Shown: positions 31,513 to 41,334, counted from the first letter of the stretch. The stretch: 64,000 nucleotides of DNA from Lachnospira rogosae (GCF_040096455.1 NZ_JBBMER010000004.1:62001-126000), one strand, 5' to 3'. The notes: a model not told the origin generated them from the sequence alone. Numbers and translations are program-made.

Positions 31513-34239
31513 ATGTCAGATACAGCAGGACAGATAGCTCTGGAGCTTGGTATAGATAGTTCACAGATAATTAACCAGCTTACAGGAGCTTCCAATAAGG
31601 CGGCTAAGCAGGCTACAAGCATATTTAGTGGTTTTGGAAAGAAGATAGCCGCAGGATTAAGCATAGCGGCAGTTACTAAGTTCACGAAAGACTGTATAGA
31701 AGTTGGTTCAAATGTCACAGAAGTGCAGAATGTAGTTGATACAGCATTTAAGGACTTAAGCTGGCAGGCAGACCAGTGGGCTTCCAATGCTATGACTAAC
31801 TTCGGCTTATCGGAATTGTCGGCTAAGAAGTATATGGGCGTATTTGGCCAGATGAGTAATGCTATGGGTATTACAGGTAAGGCGGCGCTTGATATGGCTG
31901 AAAATGTCACAGGATTAACCGGTGATGTTGCATCATTTTATAATCTTGGGACAGATGAGGCATATACAAAGCTTAAGTCTATATGGACTGGTGAGACTGA
32001 AACACTCAAGGACTTGGGCGTGATTATGACTCAGACTAACTTAGACCAGTATGCACTTAATAATGGCTTCGGTAAAACTACAGCCAAGATGACAGAGCAG
32101 GAAAAAGTAATGCTGCGTTATCAGTATGTTACAAGTGCTTTGTCCAATGCCACAGGAGACTTTGTTAAAACACAGGACTCCTGGGCGAACCAGACAAGAA
32201 TACTTACATTAAGGTTTCAGCAGTTAAAGGCTAGTCTTGGTAAAGGCTTCATAGCATTGTTTACACCTATTCTGCGTGGATTTAATAGTCTGCTTGCAGG
32301 ATTGCAGAAAGTGGCAGATGGATTTGCCAGTTTCGTGCAGATGCTTACAGGTGCCGATATATCATCCTCTATGGGAAGTATAAGTGCTGATATAGCAGGC
32401 ATAGGAGATGATGCTGGAGGTGTTGCAGATAATGTAAGTGGAATAGGAGATGCAGCTAAGAAGACAGCAAAGGATATTGAGAAGTCCCTTGCAGGCTTTG
32501 ACCAGATAAATAAGCTGACAGAGCCAACAGATGATAGCAGTTTGTCTGGTTCATCAGGTACTGGCACAGCATCGGGTTCAGTATCCGGAATGGGTACTAA
32601 TGTATCTAATGAAATTGGAAAAGCGGGAGATGAACTTAACAAGTTCAAGCGGATAATAGAAGATATTGCTGCAACATTCAAGGAAGGCTTTAAAAAAGGT
32701 TTAGGTACTGACTTTGAGAAAAGCATCAAGAGACAGCGAAAACTGCTTTTAAGCATTAAAGATAGTCTTATAGATATATTTACAGATAGAAATGTAGTTG
32801 CTTCTGCGAAGAATTACTTTGACAGCATAGTAATGAATGCGGGTAGAATAACAGGCTCTTTTGTAAATATTGGTGCTTCAATAAGTGAGAATCTGTTAGG
32901 TGGAATAGATAAATATTTATCAGCTAATAAGGATTTTATTAAGATAAGATTATCTGAAATGTTTGATGCAAGGGCTGTATTGTGGAATAAGATTGGTGAT
33001 TTTTCAGAGTTCCTTTCACAAATATCTGAAATATTCAGAGGCGATGCAGCACAGGGAATATCTGCTGATTTGATAGCAATTTTTGTTAATCCATTTATCA
33101 CAATAGTGTCCCTGTGTAACCAATTCGTGGCAGATTTGATTTCAACGCTTGTAGACCCGATTGTCGAAAATACGGATAAAATCAAGCTGGCATTTGAATC
33201 AACGCTGGAACCTATTAGGAATGTATTAGATGAGATAACGGCTGTAATTGAAGAAACCTGTAATAAAGCTGTACAGATGTATGATGAGCATATCTCACCA
33301 TTATTTGACACTGTAAAAACAGGTCTTAGCGATACATTTGGCAAGCTGTTAGATGTATATAATACATATTTTGTTCCGGTACTTAACAACATAGCTGACA
33401 AACTAAAAGAAATATGGGGCTCACACATTGAACCTTTGATGACAAAGATAATTGACATTATAGGTCATGTTGCAGATGTTATTAAAGTATTGTGGGAGAA
33501 TATATTGAAACCGGTTATTGACTGGATTGTAGAAAATGTTATCCCTAAATTAGCACCAGTAATGGACTGGATATCAGATATTGCAACGGAAAAGTTTGGA
33601 AATGTAATAGATATTATCAAGGATGTATTATCAGTCTTTGATGATGTATTGGTATTCGTGAAAGATGTCTTTAGTGGAAACTGGTCGGATGCGTGGAATG
33701 ATATTGTTAATACATTTAGCGATATATTCTCAACAATAGGCGATATTGCAAAGGGTCCTATTAATATGGTGATTGGACTTATAAATGGTATGCTTGACGG
33801 ATTAGAAAGTGGAATTAACTGGATGGTTCGTAAGGTAAATAGTTTGAGTTTTGATGTGCCTGACTGGGTACCTGTTATAGGTGGTGACCATTTCGGGTTT
33901 GATTTACCGGAAGTTGGGTTTGGTAATGTTCCATATCTTGCAGAAGGTGGATATGTAAAACCAAATACTCCACAGCTTGCAATGATAGGTGATAACAGAC
34001 ACCAGGGCGAAGTTGTAGCTCCAGAGGATAAGCTTATTGATATGGCACAGAAGGCAGCAGCTATGGCATCAAGTGCTGAATTGTTGTCTGAGGCTATAAG
34101 TATTCTTAAGCAGATACTTAAAGTGTTGGAAACATTAGATCTTGATATACAGCTAGATGGAAAGAGCCTTAAGAAGTATGTAGTTGATAAGATTAACGAG
34201 CATACAAAGCAGACAGGAAAATGTGAGATTATACATTAA
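31513..34239 (+). CDS. Tail tape measure protein
   Basis: 908 aa with AAAGGAGGGGGA before ATG. N-terminal helical region, the YMGVFGQMSNAMGITGKAAL segment typical of phage tape measures, long coiled coils, hydrophobic stretches near ~700-780, and a Gly-rich end (FGNVPYLAEGGYVKPNTPQ). Sets tail length; by length rules about 130-140 nm (inference). Confidence 0.93.
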   Translation: MSDTAGQIALELGIDSSQIINQLTGASNKAAKQATSIFSGFGKKIAAGLSIAAVTKFTKDCIEVGSNVTEVQNVVDTAFKDLSWQADQWASNAMTNFGLSELSAKKYMGVFGQMSNAMGITGKAALDMAENVTGLTGDVASFYNLGTDEAYTKLKSIWTGETETLKDLGVIMTQTNLDQYALNNGFGKTTAKMTEQEKVMLRYQYVTSALSNATGDFVKTQDSWANQTRILTLRFQQLKASLGKGFIALFTPILRGFNSLLAGLQKVADGFASFVQMLTGADISSSMGSISADIAGIGDDAGGVADNVSGIGDAAKKTAKDIEKSLAGFDQINKLTEPTDDSSLSGSSGTGTASGSVSGMGTNVSNEIGKAGDELNKFKRIIEDIAATFKEGFKKGLGTDFEKSIKRQRKLLLSIKDSLIDIFTDRNVVASAKNYFDSIVMNAGRITGSFVNIGASISENLLGGIDKYLSANKDFIKIRLSEMFDARAVLWNKIGDFSEFLSQISEIFRGDAAQGISADLIAIFVNPFITIVSLCNQFVADLISTLVDPIVENTDKIKLAFESTLEPIRNVLDEITAVIEETCNKAVQMYDEHISPLFDTVKTGLSDTFGKLLDVYNTYFVPVLNNIADKLKEIWGSHIEPLMTKIIDIIGHVADVIKVLWENILKPVIDWIVENVIPKLAPVMDWISDIATEKFGNVIDIIKDVLSVFDDVLVFVKDVFSGNWSDAWNDIVNTFSDIFSTIGDIAKGPINMVIGLINGMLDGLESGINWMVRKVNSLSFDVPDWVPVIGGDHFGFDLPEVGFGNVPYLAEGGYVKPNTPQLAMIGDNRHQGEVVAPEDKLIDMAQKAAAMASSAELLSEAISILKQILKVLETLDLDIQLDGKSLKKYVVDKINEHTKQTGKCEIIH

Positions 34240-34251
34240 GGATGTGATGAA

Positions 34252-34602
34252 TTGATACTAAGATGTGACAATCAGGAGCTTCCGGCTCCTGTGTCCATCA
34301 AAGTGGATGATGAGATTATATGGTCTTCTTCAACAGGACGAGCACTTGACGGAACAATGTTAGGTGATGTAGTTGCTGAAAAGAAGACCTTATCTATATC
34401 CTGGGGAGTTCTTCAGGAAGATGAGCTGATTCTTATTAAGAGTAAGCTTGTTGCCGGATTCTTCCCAATAACATTTCATGATGATGGACAGGATATAACA
34501 ATAACAAGTTACAGAGGTACACTAAGCAAGGAAGTAATTGGGGAGCTTGATGATGGTATTTTCTATTACAGAAGTGCAAGTGTGTCTATTATTCAACAAT
34601 AA
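34252..34602 (+). CDS. Small tail protein (distal-tail region)
   Basis: 116 aa beta-rich protein (LPAPVSIKVDDEIIWSSSTGR, FHDDGQDITITSYRGTL), like the DUF6711-type protein following tape measures in Lachnospiraceae phages. TTG start with GGATGTGATG upstream. Confidence 0.68.
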   Translation: MILRCDNQELPAPVSIKVDDEIIWSSSTGRALDGTMLGDVVAEKKTLSISWGVLQEDELILIKSKLVAGFFPITFHDDGQDITITSYRGTLSKEVIGELDDGIFYYRSASVSIIQQ

Positions 34603-34616
34603 AGGAGATTTATAAT

Positions 34617-35018
34617 ATGAAATTTACAATCAAACAGATTGACAGATGTGCAGCAGAATTACAGAAGTTACAGAATTCAAAGAGACATTGGCCAGTTAAG
34701 GTTAATTATGCAATTGCTAAAAATCTTAAAGCATTATTGGCAGAATTAGAGGTATATAACGCTGAAAGAACACGAGTATTAAAGGAAAATGCTTTAAAGG
34801 ATGAAAATGGGAATGCAGTCGTAGAAGATGGCTCTTACAAGTTTGCAGAAGATAAGGAGCAGGAGGTAATTAAAGAAATTGATGATATGTATAACATTGA
34901 AACAGAACTTGATGTGTATATGATTAAGCTGGAAGATGTTAATGAGTGCGATTCAGAAGGATATGACGGAACTACATTAGAAGATATTACTGCAATAGAG
35001 TTTATGATACAGGAGTAA
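34617..35018 (+). CDS. DUF1617-like small tail protein
   Basis: 133 aa, helical and acidic (LKALLAELEVYNAERTRVLKE, YDGTTLEDITAIEFMIQE). Proteins like this lie between distal-tail and baseplate genes. AAAGGAG precedes the ATG. Confidence 0.68.
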   Translation: MKFTIKQIDRCAAELQKLQNSKRHWPVKVNYAIAKNLKALLAELEVYNAERTRVLKENALKDENGNAVVEDGSYKFAEDKEQEVIKEIDDMYNIETELDVYMIKLEDVNECDSEGYDGTTLEDITAIEFMIQE

Positions 35019-35022
35019 GTGT

Positions 35023-38000
35023 ATGTATAACAATGTAACGGAAGCTTTTAAAGAAACAATAAGAAGTCCATCGAGGACTTTTGAAGCCAGATTAAGAATT
35101 AATGGAAAATGGTATAATTCCCGATTTAAAAAATTGGGCTATGAGACGTCCAGCACAGCAGATGAAGCATTACAGCTAGGGTCGGCGGTATCTGCTAAGA
35201 TAGAGATTACTCTTAAGAAGATAGATGAATTATTTGAAAACACAGAGATACCAGTAGAGATAGGTTTAAAGCTGCCAAGTGGAAAGTATGAATATATTCC
35301 ACTTGGCTTTTTTACAGCAGAGCACCCACAAAGTGATCAGGCAACAACGACATTTACAGCATATGACAGAATGATGAAGACTACAGGGCTGTATATATCT
35401 AATCTGACATATCCAGCAAGTGCTGCTTCGGTTTTAAGTGAGATAAGTACAAGCTGTGGTGTTCCAGCAGACGTAAGTGGTCTGGATTACATAATGATAC
35501 AGACTAAACCAGTTGGATATACATACAGAGAGGTGATAGGCTATATAGCTGGATTAGCTGGTGGATTTGCATGTGTGGACAGAGCCGGAACTATTGTTAT
35601 TAAGTGGTATAAAGAATGTGAGTATTCTATAGATAAAACAAGAATTATGTCGTTTGAGCATAATGAAAGCAACTTTCATCTAGACTATGTTAACTGTAAT
35701 GTGGATAGCCAGACTGAATTAACGCAGGGCGGTGGACAACTGGGAATAACCTTTTCCAACCCATTTATGACGTCAGACAGATTAAGTTATATATATCAGA
35801 GCATTAAAGGATTTACTTATAGAGGAGCTTCGTTAAAGACACTTGGAGATATACGCCTGGATCCGTGGGATATCATAACTGTCAATGATGGTACTGGTGA
35901 ATATAAAATGCCGGTTATGAATTTGGTACAGGAATATGATGGCGGTATGGCTATGACTGTTACATCTTATGGGAAGACGGAAACTGAGACTGAAACAGAT
36001 TTTAAAGGTCCGACAACACAGCAGAACGAAAGAATATATTCTGATTTGATATTAGCAAAGGAATTAATAGCAAAGAAGGTTGATGCCGACTGGGTTAAGG
36101 CTAATACAGTTACGGCAGAAAAAATCACCGCTGTAAATGCAGAGATAATTGATATAAAGACTAATTATCTAAAAGCCGAGGATGCAGATTTGAAGTATGC
36201 TAACATAAAGCTTAGTAATATCGAGGCCGGCTCTATAAAGACAGCAATGATAGACAAAGGCGCGGTTGGTACAGCTCAGATTGCAGACGGAAGCATAACA
36301 GATGCAAAGATAGTAGATTTAACTGCTAATAAAATAACAAGTGGAACTATAGATGCCGCTAACATCGAGGTAATCAATCTTAAGGCTGCCAATATCACGG
36401 TAGGAACAATTAATGGTAAGCAGATAGCTGAAGGAGCAATAGATACATCTAAGTTTGGAACAGATGTCACAGACTGGATGAATACAACAGACAAAGATAT
36501 AGAAAATGCAGCACAAAAGGCGGATACAGCTAATACAAATGCGGCGGGTGCATTAAGCGCGGCGGAAGCGGCTAAAATTTTATCAGCGGCGGCTTCTAAG
36601 ACCGCGGAAGGAGCACAGCTTACAGCAGATGGCAAGAATACAGTATTTTATCAGACAACAGCACCATTGGCGGAGAATAGAAAAACTAATGATATATGGT
36701 TTAATACAGCAGATTCAAATAAGATGTATTACTTTAATGGTACAGGCTGGGTATTACGTCAATTTGGAACAAATGCCATTGCGAATGCCTCTATAACCAA
36801 TGCCTTAATAGCAGATGCAACAATACAGAATGCCAAGATTGCCAATATAGATGCAGGAAAGATTACAAGTGGATATATATCTGCTGACAGATTGGCAGCG
36901 GGCTCAGTTACAATAGGGAAATTAGATTCCACTACGCAGAATGATATAGCCTCCGCCAAGAAAAGATATCAGATAACTGTAGATTTAAGAGATGCAAAAT
37001 ATAACACGGATACATATTATCCAGTATTAATAAGTCCCTCTATACCATATAACGGTTTACATAACTATGAATGTAATGTTCAGCTTAATAGCGGTTCTAA
37101 ACCTGTATGGTCTACGCATAATCAAGGTTTTACTTGCAATCTTATTTTAAGAGTATTAGCAGGTGGCTGGGGAACAACGGATGCCGCTGGCTATTTAGAG
37201 GAGAATAATTATCGTTTTTGTAATAAAATGCCTGCGTTTGTAGGGCAGGTACAACAACATAGCCAGATATACTTTATGTTGCGTGGTGGGGCACGATATT
37301 ACATTTATACACCTAATAAAAGTGACGTAACAATATATACTGTTAAAACTAATATAGCAAGAAATACGTCATATACAGTGTATCTTGAACCTACCCAATC
37401 GCCAAAGAATGATTATGCGGAGGCTAAAGGATCTACAATTGCAAGCTGGTGTGCTGCAAATAATAAGACCCTTATTAATGGTGGAAAGATATATACAGGC
37501 AGTGTTACGGCAACACAGATATCGGTCAATGCAATAACAACAGAAAAGATAGCGGCAAATGCAGTTAATGCAGATAAAATAGCAGCAAGTGCTATAACTT
37601 CGGCAAAAATAGCCGCAAATGCAGTAACCTCGGATAAGATTGTTGCCAATGCAGTTACAGCCGCAAAGATAGCTTCCAAGACAATAACAGCTAATCAGAT
37701 AGCTGCTAATTCAGTTACAGCCGCAGAGTTAAGTGTATCTACATTGTCTGCAATATCCGCAAACCTGGGAACAGTTACAGCCGGAGTGCTTAAAAGTACC
37801 AATTATGTTGCTAATAGTACAGGAAGTACATTTAATCTGAATAATGGTTATTTGGAAATAAATAATGGAAGTGTAAATTTAAAAAATTCGGTTGCATCAA
37901 CAAAAATAAATGCATCTGGTTTTATAACTTCTCAATTTTTAGGGCATACGTTAGACTGCACAGGAACCATTTTTAATGGAGTTACAATATATAAAACAAA

Positions 38001-38514
38001 TAATAAAAGTGACTATAAAATAATGCTTGGTAATGAGGCAATTTCGATATTTAAAGAAGAATCTGAAATTATTTCAGGAAAAAATGGTGCCAAATATTAT
38101 AAAGATGGATTTGATTATTATAGAAATAGTAAATTAGTTACAAGAGCAGGATTTGAGGACAATGGCGGCGCTTTCTGGTTAGCTAATAGCCAAGGTGCTA
38201 ATACAATTGGTTTGATAGGAAGTCAAGGTTTAATCTATGGTAGAAAAATAAGTGCTGATTATGGGATTCCGTTTGTTCAATGGGGAACTAACTGGAATTT
38301 TGGTAGTGGATCCTGGAAAGAATATATTATTACATTTCAAAAATCATATGCTGCACCACCATTAATTTCAGTTATGCCTACGACATTATTCTCTAATGAA
38401 AATATTTGTTTGACTGAAGTTACAGAAACTTATTTTAAGTATTCGGTGTATGAACCAACAACATCATTTGCATATGGAACCAGATGGATGGCAATAGGTG
38501 TTAATAATGGATAA
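35023..38514 (+). CDS. Tail-tip / receptor-binding fibre protein
   Basis: 1163 aa. Residues ~1-330: tail-hub-like domain (SRTFEARLRINGKWYNSRF, YIPLGFFTAEHP, TTFTAYDRMMKTTGLY). Residues ~350-660 and ~830-905: triple-helix/beta-prism repeats, including seven decapeptides of the form NAVTSDKIAA. The last ~250 residues are Gly/Asn/Tyr-rich, with a low-similarity receptor-binding end (FKYSVYEPTTSFAYGTRW). Likely the main host-range determinant. Confidence 0.85.
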   Translation: MYNNVTEAFKETIRSPSRTFEARLRINGKWYNSRFKKLGYETSSTADEALQLGSAVSAKIEITLKKIDELFENTEIPVEIGLKLPSGKYEYIPLGFFTAEHPQSDQATTTFTAYDRMMKTTGLYISNLTYPASAASVLSEISTSCGVPADVSGLDYIMIQTKPVGYTYREVIGYIAGLAGGFACVDRAGTIVIKWYKECEYSIDKTRIMSFEHNESNFHLDYVNCNVDSQTELTQGGGQLGITFSNPFMTSDRLSYIYQSIKGFTYRGASLKTLGDIRLDPWDIITVNDGTGEYKMPVMNLVQEYDGGMAMTVTSYGKTETETETDFKGPTTQQNERIYSDLILAKELIAKKVDADWVKANTVTAEKITAVNAEIIDIKTNYLKAEDADLKYANIKLSNIEAGSIKTAMIDKGAVGTAQIADGSITDAKIVDLTANKITSGTIDAANIEVINLKAANITVGTINGKQIAEGAIDTSKFGTDVTDWMNTTDKDIENAAQKADTANTNAAGALSAAEAAKILSAAASKTAEGAQLTADGKNTVFYQTTAPLAENRKTNDIWFNTADSNKMYYFNGTGWVLRQFGTNAIANASITNALIADATIQNAKIANIDAGKITSGYISADRLAAGSVTIGKLDSTTQNDIASAKKRYQITVDLRDAKYNTDTYYPVLISPSIPYNGLHNYECNVQLNSGSKPVWSTHNQGFTCNLILRVLAGGWGTTDAAGYLEENNYRFCNKMPAFVGQVQQHSQIYFMLRGGARYYIYTPNKSDVTIYTVKTNIARNTSYTVYLEPTQSPKNDYAEAKGSTIASWCAANNKTLINGGKIYTGSVTATQISVNAITTEKIAANAVNADKIAASAITSAKIAANAVTSDKIVANAVTAAKIASKTITANQIAANSVTAAELSVSTLSAISANLGTVTAGVLKSTNYVANSTGSTFNLNNGYLEINNGSVNLKNSVASTKINASGFITSQFLGHTLDCTGTIFNGVTIYKTNNKSDYKIMLGNEAISIFKEESEIISGKNGAKYYKDGFDYYRNSKLVTRAGFEDNGGAFWLANSQGANTIGLIGSQGLIYGRKISADYGIPFVQWGTNWNFGSGSWKEYIITFQKSYAAPPLISVMPTTLFSNENICLTEVTETYFKYSVYEPTTSFAYGTRWMAIGVNNG
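37528..37737 (+). repeat. Seven 30-bp repeats encoding decapeptides in the tail fibre
   Basis: Consecutive decapeptides such as NAITTEKIAA, NAVNADKIAA, SAITSAKIAA and NAVTSDKIVA. Looser versions occur at 36270-36460 and 36780-36930. Such repeats allow fibre length change by slippage. Confidence 0.85.
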
Positions 38515-38544
38515 AATCCACAGAAGTGGTAGAAAGAGGTAAAA

Positions 38545-38778
38545 ATGTTAAATGTAAACAAATCTATAACATTAAATGGAACAAGCAGTGTAGAGGAGAA
38601 TGGTGCAGTTACAGATATTATGTATATGAATGCTACAATCTCCGCCAATGGAGGGTTGTCTATAAATCGTAACATAGCTAATGCCCAGGCATATATAGCA
38701 AATAAGGCAACATATACGAAAGATGTAACGGAATTTGAAAATAAATTAAATGAGCTGGTAACAGAATTTAGTAAATAA
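38545..38778 (+). CDS. Small tail-associated protein
   Basis: 77 aa (MLNVNKSITLNGTSSVEENG...VTEFENKLNELVTEFSK), beta start and helical end. GAAAGAGGT precedes the ATG. Typical small gene between fibre and holin; function unknown. Confidence 0.65.
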   Translation: MLNVNKSITLNGTSSVEENGAVTDIMYMNATISANGGLSINRNIANAQAYIANKATYTKDVTEFENKLNELVTEFSK

Positions 38779-38853
38779 AGGAGAGTAATAGAGATGATTA
38801 GAGCACCCAATAAGTAAAATTAAAGTAAATATATATAAATCAGGAGGAAACAA

Positions 38854-39324
38854 ATGGAAAGAGCAAAAACAATTATAGTGGCAATATGGAGCATAATAAT
38901 GAGTGCGTTAGGTATACTGGCAATACCAGTTATGTTATTGATAACCTGCAATGTAATAGATTATATAACAGGTCTTATAGCATCTAAATTTAGAAATCAG
39001 GAAATAGACAGCTATAAAGGAATAAGAGGCATAGCAAAGAAAATATGTATGTGGCTTTTAGTAGGAGTTGGTGTAATAGTTGACCAGCTCCTTTCTTATT
39101 CAGCGGATGTTGTTGGAATAACATTGCCATTTACATTTTTAGTTGCTTGCATAGTGGCAATATGGCTGATTTGCAATGAAATTATATCTATATTAGAAAA
39201 CATCAATGATATAGGTGTTACACTTCCACCATTTTTACAGCCTATTGTAAGCAATCTTAAGAGTCAGGTGGAAAAGAAAGCAGAATTAGAAAATATTAAA
39301 GATAAAAATGAAAGCGAGGAATAG
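38854..39324 (+). CDS. Holin (phage_holin_4 / toxin secretion-lysis family)
   Basis: 156 aa with three or four membrane helices: ~5-30, ~35-48 (CNVIDYITGLIASKF), ~68-85 and ~90-115, then a charged cytoplasmic tail. Permeabilises the membrane so the adjacent lysin reaches the wall. CAGGAGG precedes the ATG. Confidence 0.88.
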   Translation: MERAKTIIVAIWSIIMSALGILAIPVMLLITCNVIDYITGLIASKFRNQEIDSYKGIRGIAKKICMWLLVGVGVIVDQLLSYSADVVGITLPFTFLVACIVAIWLICNEIISILENINDIGVTLPPFLQPIVSNLKSQVEKKAELENIKDKNESEE

Positions 39325-39326
39325 TT

Positions 39327-40433
39327 ATGAAAAGAGGAATAGACATAAGCAGATATCAGGGAAATCTTGATTTTGATTACATTAAGGAGAATTTTGATTT
39401 TGTTATAATCCGTTGTGCCTATGGCAGTGACTTAAGCGAGGATGACAGCGAGTGCAGACAGTGTGATTCTATGGCACAGACATATATAGATGAATGCAAG
39501 AAGAGAGGTATTCCGTATGGACTTTATCTATATCAGTATGCTGGCAACAATGATGAATCGTTAAGCGAAGCTGCACATATCAGGGAATGGTATAATAAAT
39601 GTAATCCAACAATGGGATTGTATCTTGATATCGAGGATGCAGACCGATACAAGGCTGAAAATGGCATTGATTATCATTATACACAGGAGCTTGCACTTGT
39701 ATGGCTTGATGCATTATCAGACATAACTGCAAAGGGTATCTATGCAAGCCATAGTTGGTTAAATGATTATATGAACGTAGATGAACTTATAGAACACGGT
39801 GCTCTTATCTGGGAAGCTCATTGGGATGATAATGGTGAGATCTGTGAAGATAAATTTGCTATGTCCCAGGAGACTAGTGACTATTATTTAAACGATGGTA
39901 CAAGAGTAGATTATGACATTATGCGTGACGAGTTATTTGACAGACTTATACAGGCTAATGAGTATGATCACAGGAATGATAATTTTGATTCAGATGATAA
40001 TATCAGTGCTGATGAGACAGATACAGAGCATTTACAGTATCAGATAGGAGATTATGTTGAGTATAATGCAATATATGCTTCATCAACATCAGAATCAGGA
40101 CTTACACCATCACAGGGATTTAATAGTGGAACAATCACAAGGGTTATTCCTTGGGCGGCCAATCCTTACTTAATCAATGATGGAACAGGTTGGGTCAACG
40201 ATGGTTGTATTATATCAAGCGACAATTCGAATGTTGAAGGCTGTGATAATACAGATATAAAAGTTGGCGATAAAGTAAGAGTTATTCTTAATGTCGATTA
40301 TGACACTGACCGAGCATTTAACCTTTACTATGATGAATATGATGTTATTCAGATTAATGGTGATCGAGCAGTAATTGGTATTGGCAATACAGTAACAAGT
40401 GCAATAGATGTACATAATATCGAAAGAATATAA
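39327..40433 (+). CDS. Endolysin: GH25 lysozyme with C-terminal wall-binding region
   Basis: 368 aa. Residues 1-~205 are a GH25 muramidase (KRGIDISRYQGNLDF; catalytic LYLDIEDAD; IWEAHWDDN). After an acidic linker (~210-235), two SH3-like repeats follow (YQIGDYVEYNAIYASS, WVNDGCI; then IKVGDKVRVILNVDYD). Starts 2 nt after the holin stop; last phage gene before attR. Confidence 0.92.
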   Translation: MKRGIDISRYQGNLDFDYIKENFDFVIIRCAYGSDLSEDDSECRQCDSMAQTYIDECKKRGIPYGLYLYQYAGNNDESLSEAAHIREWYNKCNPTMGLYLDIEDADRYKAENGIDYHYTQELALVWLDALSDITAKGIYASHSWLNDYMNVDELIEHGALIWEAHWDDNGEICEDKFAMSQETSDYYLNDGTRVDYDIMRDELFDRLIQANEYDHRNDNFDSDDNISADETDTEHLQYQIGDYVEYNAIYASSTSESGLTPSQGFNSGTITRVIPWAANPYLINDGTGWVNDGCIISSDNSNVEGCDNTDIKVGDKVRVILNVDYDTDRAFNLYYDEYDVIQINGDRAVIGIGNTVTSAIDVHNIERI

Positions 40434-40435
40434 TG

Positions 40436-40606
40436 CTATTGTATATTTAAAAACACTATGATAATATACCTATATAAATAAGAAGGGAAACTGTATACCT
40501 TATTGAAGTATGGTCCACCATATTGACTGATTATCATAGCCGCCAGAGTAGGGTTCGTCTGTTTTATTTTAATAGGGTATTCAAGTCGTTTTTCATAATT
40601 CCACAT
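40436..40606 (-). pseudogene. cotJC: cotJC 5' part, interrupted by prophage
   Basis: Starts MWNYEKRLEYPIKIKQTNPT, then LAAMIISQYGGP, the normal CotJC N-terminus, 1 nt after the cotJB stop with GGAGG upstream. Host sequence ends at about 40516; the frame continues 24 codons into phage attR sequence and stops at 40436. In the lysogen it would give a useless 56-residue peptide; after excision it rejoins the part at 3200-3730. Confidence 0.92.
40493..40522. other. attR of the prophage
   Basis: Phage arm 40493-40514, crossover CC 40515-40516, core GGTCCACCATA 40512-40522, then host cotJC. Pairs with attL at 3726-3752. Confidence 0.88.
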
Positions 40607-40607
40607 A

Positions 40608-41045
40608 TCAGCAGCCCTCCATTTCCCAAGGCATTGGAGTTGCTACCCACATCCAGTAATTGTCGTTGGAAATGTGTAATTTATCGAGAGGTCCATAATA
40701 ATCTGCGTACTGTGTCATATAATCGCAGTATTTATCTTTAATCTGTGCATAATATTCAATTGCTTCAAGGTCATCGGGGTGAGTATCAAGGTAGAGATTG
40801 ACTTCTGTTAGTACAAATCCCAGTTCATAAATATTCTGCATAAGCCCACGTTTGTCGGCTGTTAAAGTACAACTGGACTGTCGGGTTGGAGTGAGGGTAC
40901 TGTTGGAATTGCCGCTGTTGCACAGATTGTTATTGTAATTGCGGTTGTTATTGCAGCTATTATTAGAATAGCCATTATTGCAATTCTGCTGGCAATTGCA
41001 GGAAGACCTCTGGTTCATAGATGGCTGGTTAGTCATATTATTCAT
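40608..41045 (-). CDS. cotJB: CotJB spore-coat protein with extra Asn/Cys-rich N-terminus
   Basis: 145 aa. The C-terminal ~85 residues are a normal CotJB (YELGFVLTEVNLYLDTHPDD, YYGPLDKL, ending in a Trp-rich tail WMWVATPMPWEMEGC). The N-terminal ~60 residues are an unusual Asn/Cys/Ser-rich segment (CNCQQNCNNGYSNNSCNNN), absent from standard ~85-aa CotJB and possibly cross-linking or metal-binding. ATGA overlap with cotJA; strong AGGAGG. Confidence 0.88.
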   Translation of the reverse strand: MNNMTNQPSMNQRSSCNCQQNCNNGYSNNSCNNNRNYNNNLCNSGNSNSTLTPTRQSSCTLTADKRGLMQNIYELGFVLTEVNLYLDTHPDDLEAIEYYAQIKDKYCDYMTQYADYYGPLDKLHISNDNYWMWVATPMPWEMEGC

Positions 41046-41185
41046 ACTCTGCCTCCTGTAAAAGGTTTGGATAATACAGGAAATAATGTTCCACATTTAA
41101 GGGCTTTGCAAGGGTCATACAAATCTCCCCATTTCTGCCACGGTACATAACACATAGCAATCGCCCACGTATTCTGCGTTCTCAT
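41042..41185 (-). CDS. cotJA: CotJA spore-coat-associated protein
   Basis: 47 aa with the family pattern AMCYVPWQKWGDLYDPCKALKCGTLFPVLSKPF. First gene of cotJA-cotJB-cotJC, a minus-strand operon now broken in its last gene. In Bacillus the operon is sigma-E dependent; the promoter here was not identified with confidence. Confidence 0.9.
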   Translation of the reverse strand: MRTQNTWAIAMCYVPWQKWGDLYDPCKALKCGTLFPVLSKPFTGGRV

Positions 41186-41305
41186 AATCGAAAAAACTCC
41201 ATATATTAAATTTACTAATATTATATGTATGAAATGACTTGATGACACTGTGCAGAGTTGATTATGATTATCTGGAATTAATATATGTTGAAGATTATAT
41301 TAAAA

Positions 41306-41334
41306 TTGACATATAGTGTGTAATTAAATATAAT
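41306..41334 (+). promoter_or_regulatory. Consensus promoter for the guide-like RNA upstream of cas12a
   Basis: TTGACA (41306-41311), 17-bp spacer, TATAAT (41329-41334): a full consensus sigma-A promoter. Predicted start near 41341, giving a transcript of about 178 nt ending at the terminator at 41518. A weaker second promoter (TTGTCA 41388, TACATT 41412) would start right at the repeat-like segment. Confidence 0.8.

Larger units (their letters stand above)
3731..40515. mobile_element. Complete siphovirus-type prophage integrated in cotJC
   Basis: A 36.8-kb prophage bounded by attL and attR with a full set of modules: serine integrase, lysogeny control, accessory and replication genes, packaging, head, tail, holin and lysin. 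All major structural genes are intact and in canonical order, and no inactivating lesion was seen, so it may be inducible. The long tape measure (908 aa), a tail tube gene and the absence of a contractile sheath indicate a non-contractile tail. Confidence 0.93.

Noticed and set aside
38794..38817. Seven-codon frame MIRAPNK with a good ribosome binding site between the 38545 gene and the holin
   Set aside because: Too short to support as a gene; could be a leader peptide or the remnant of a small tail gene.
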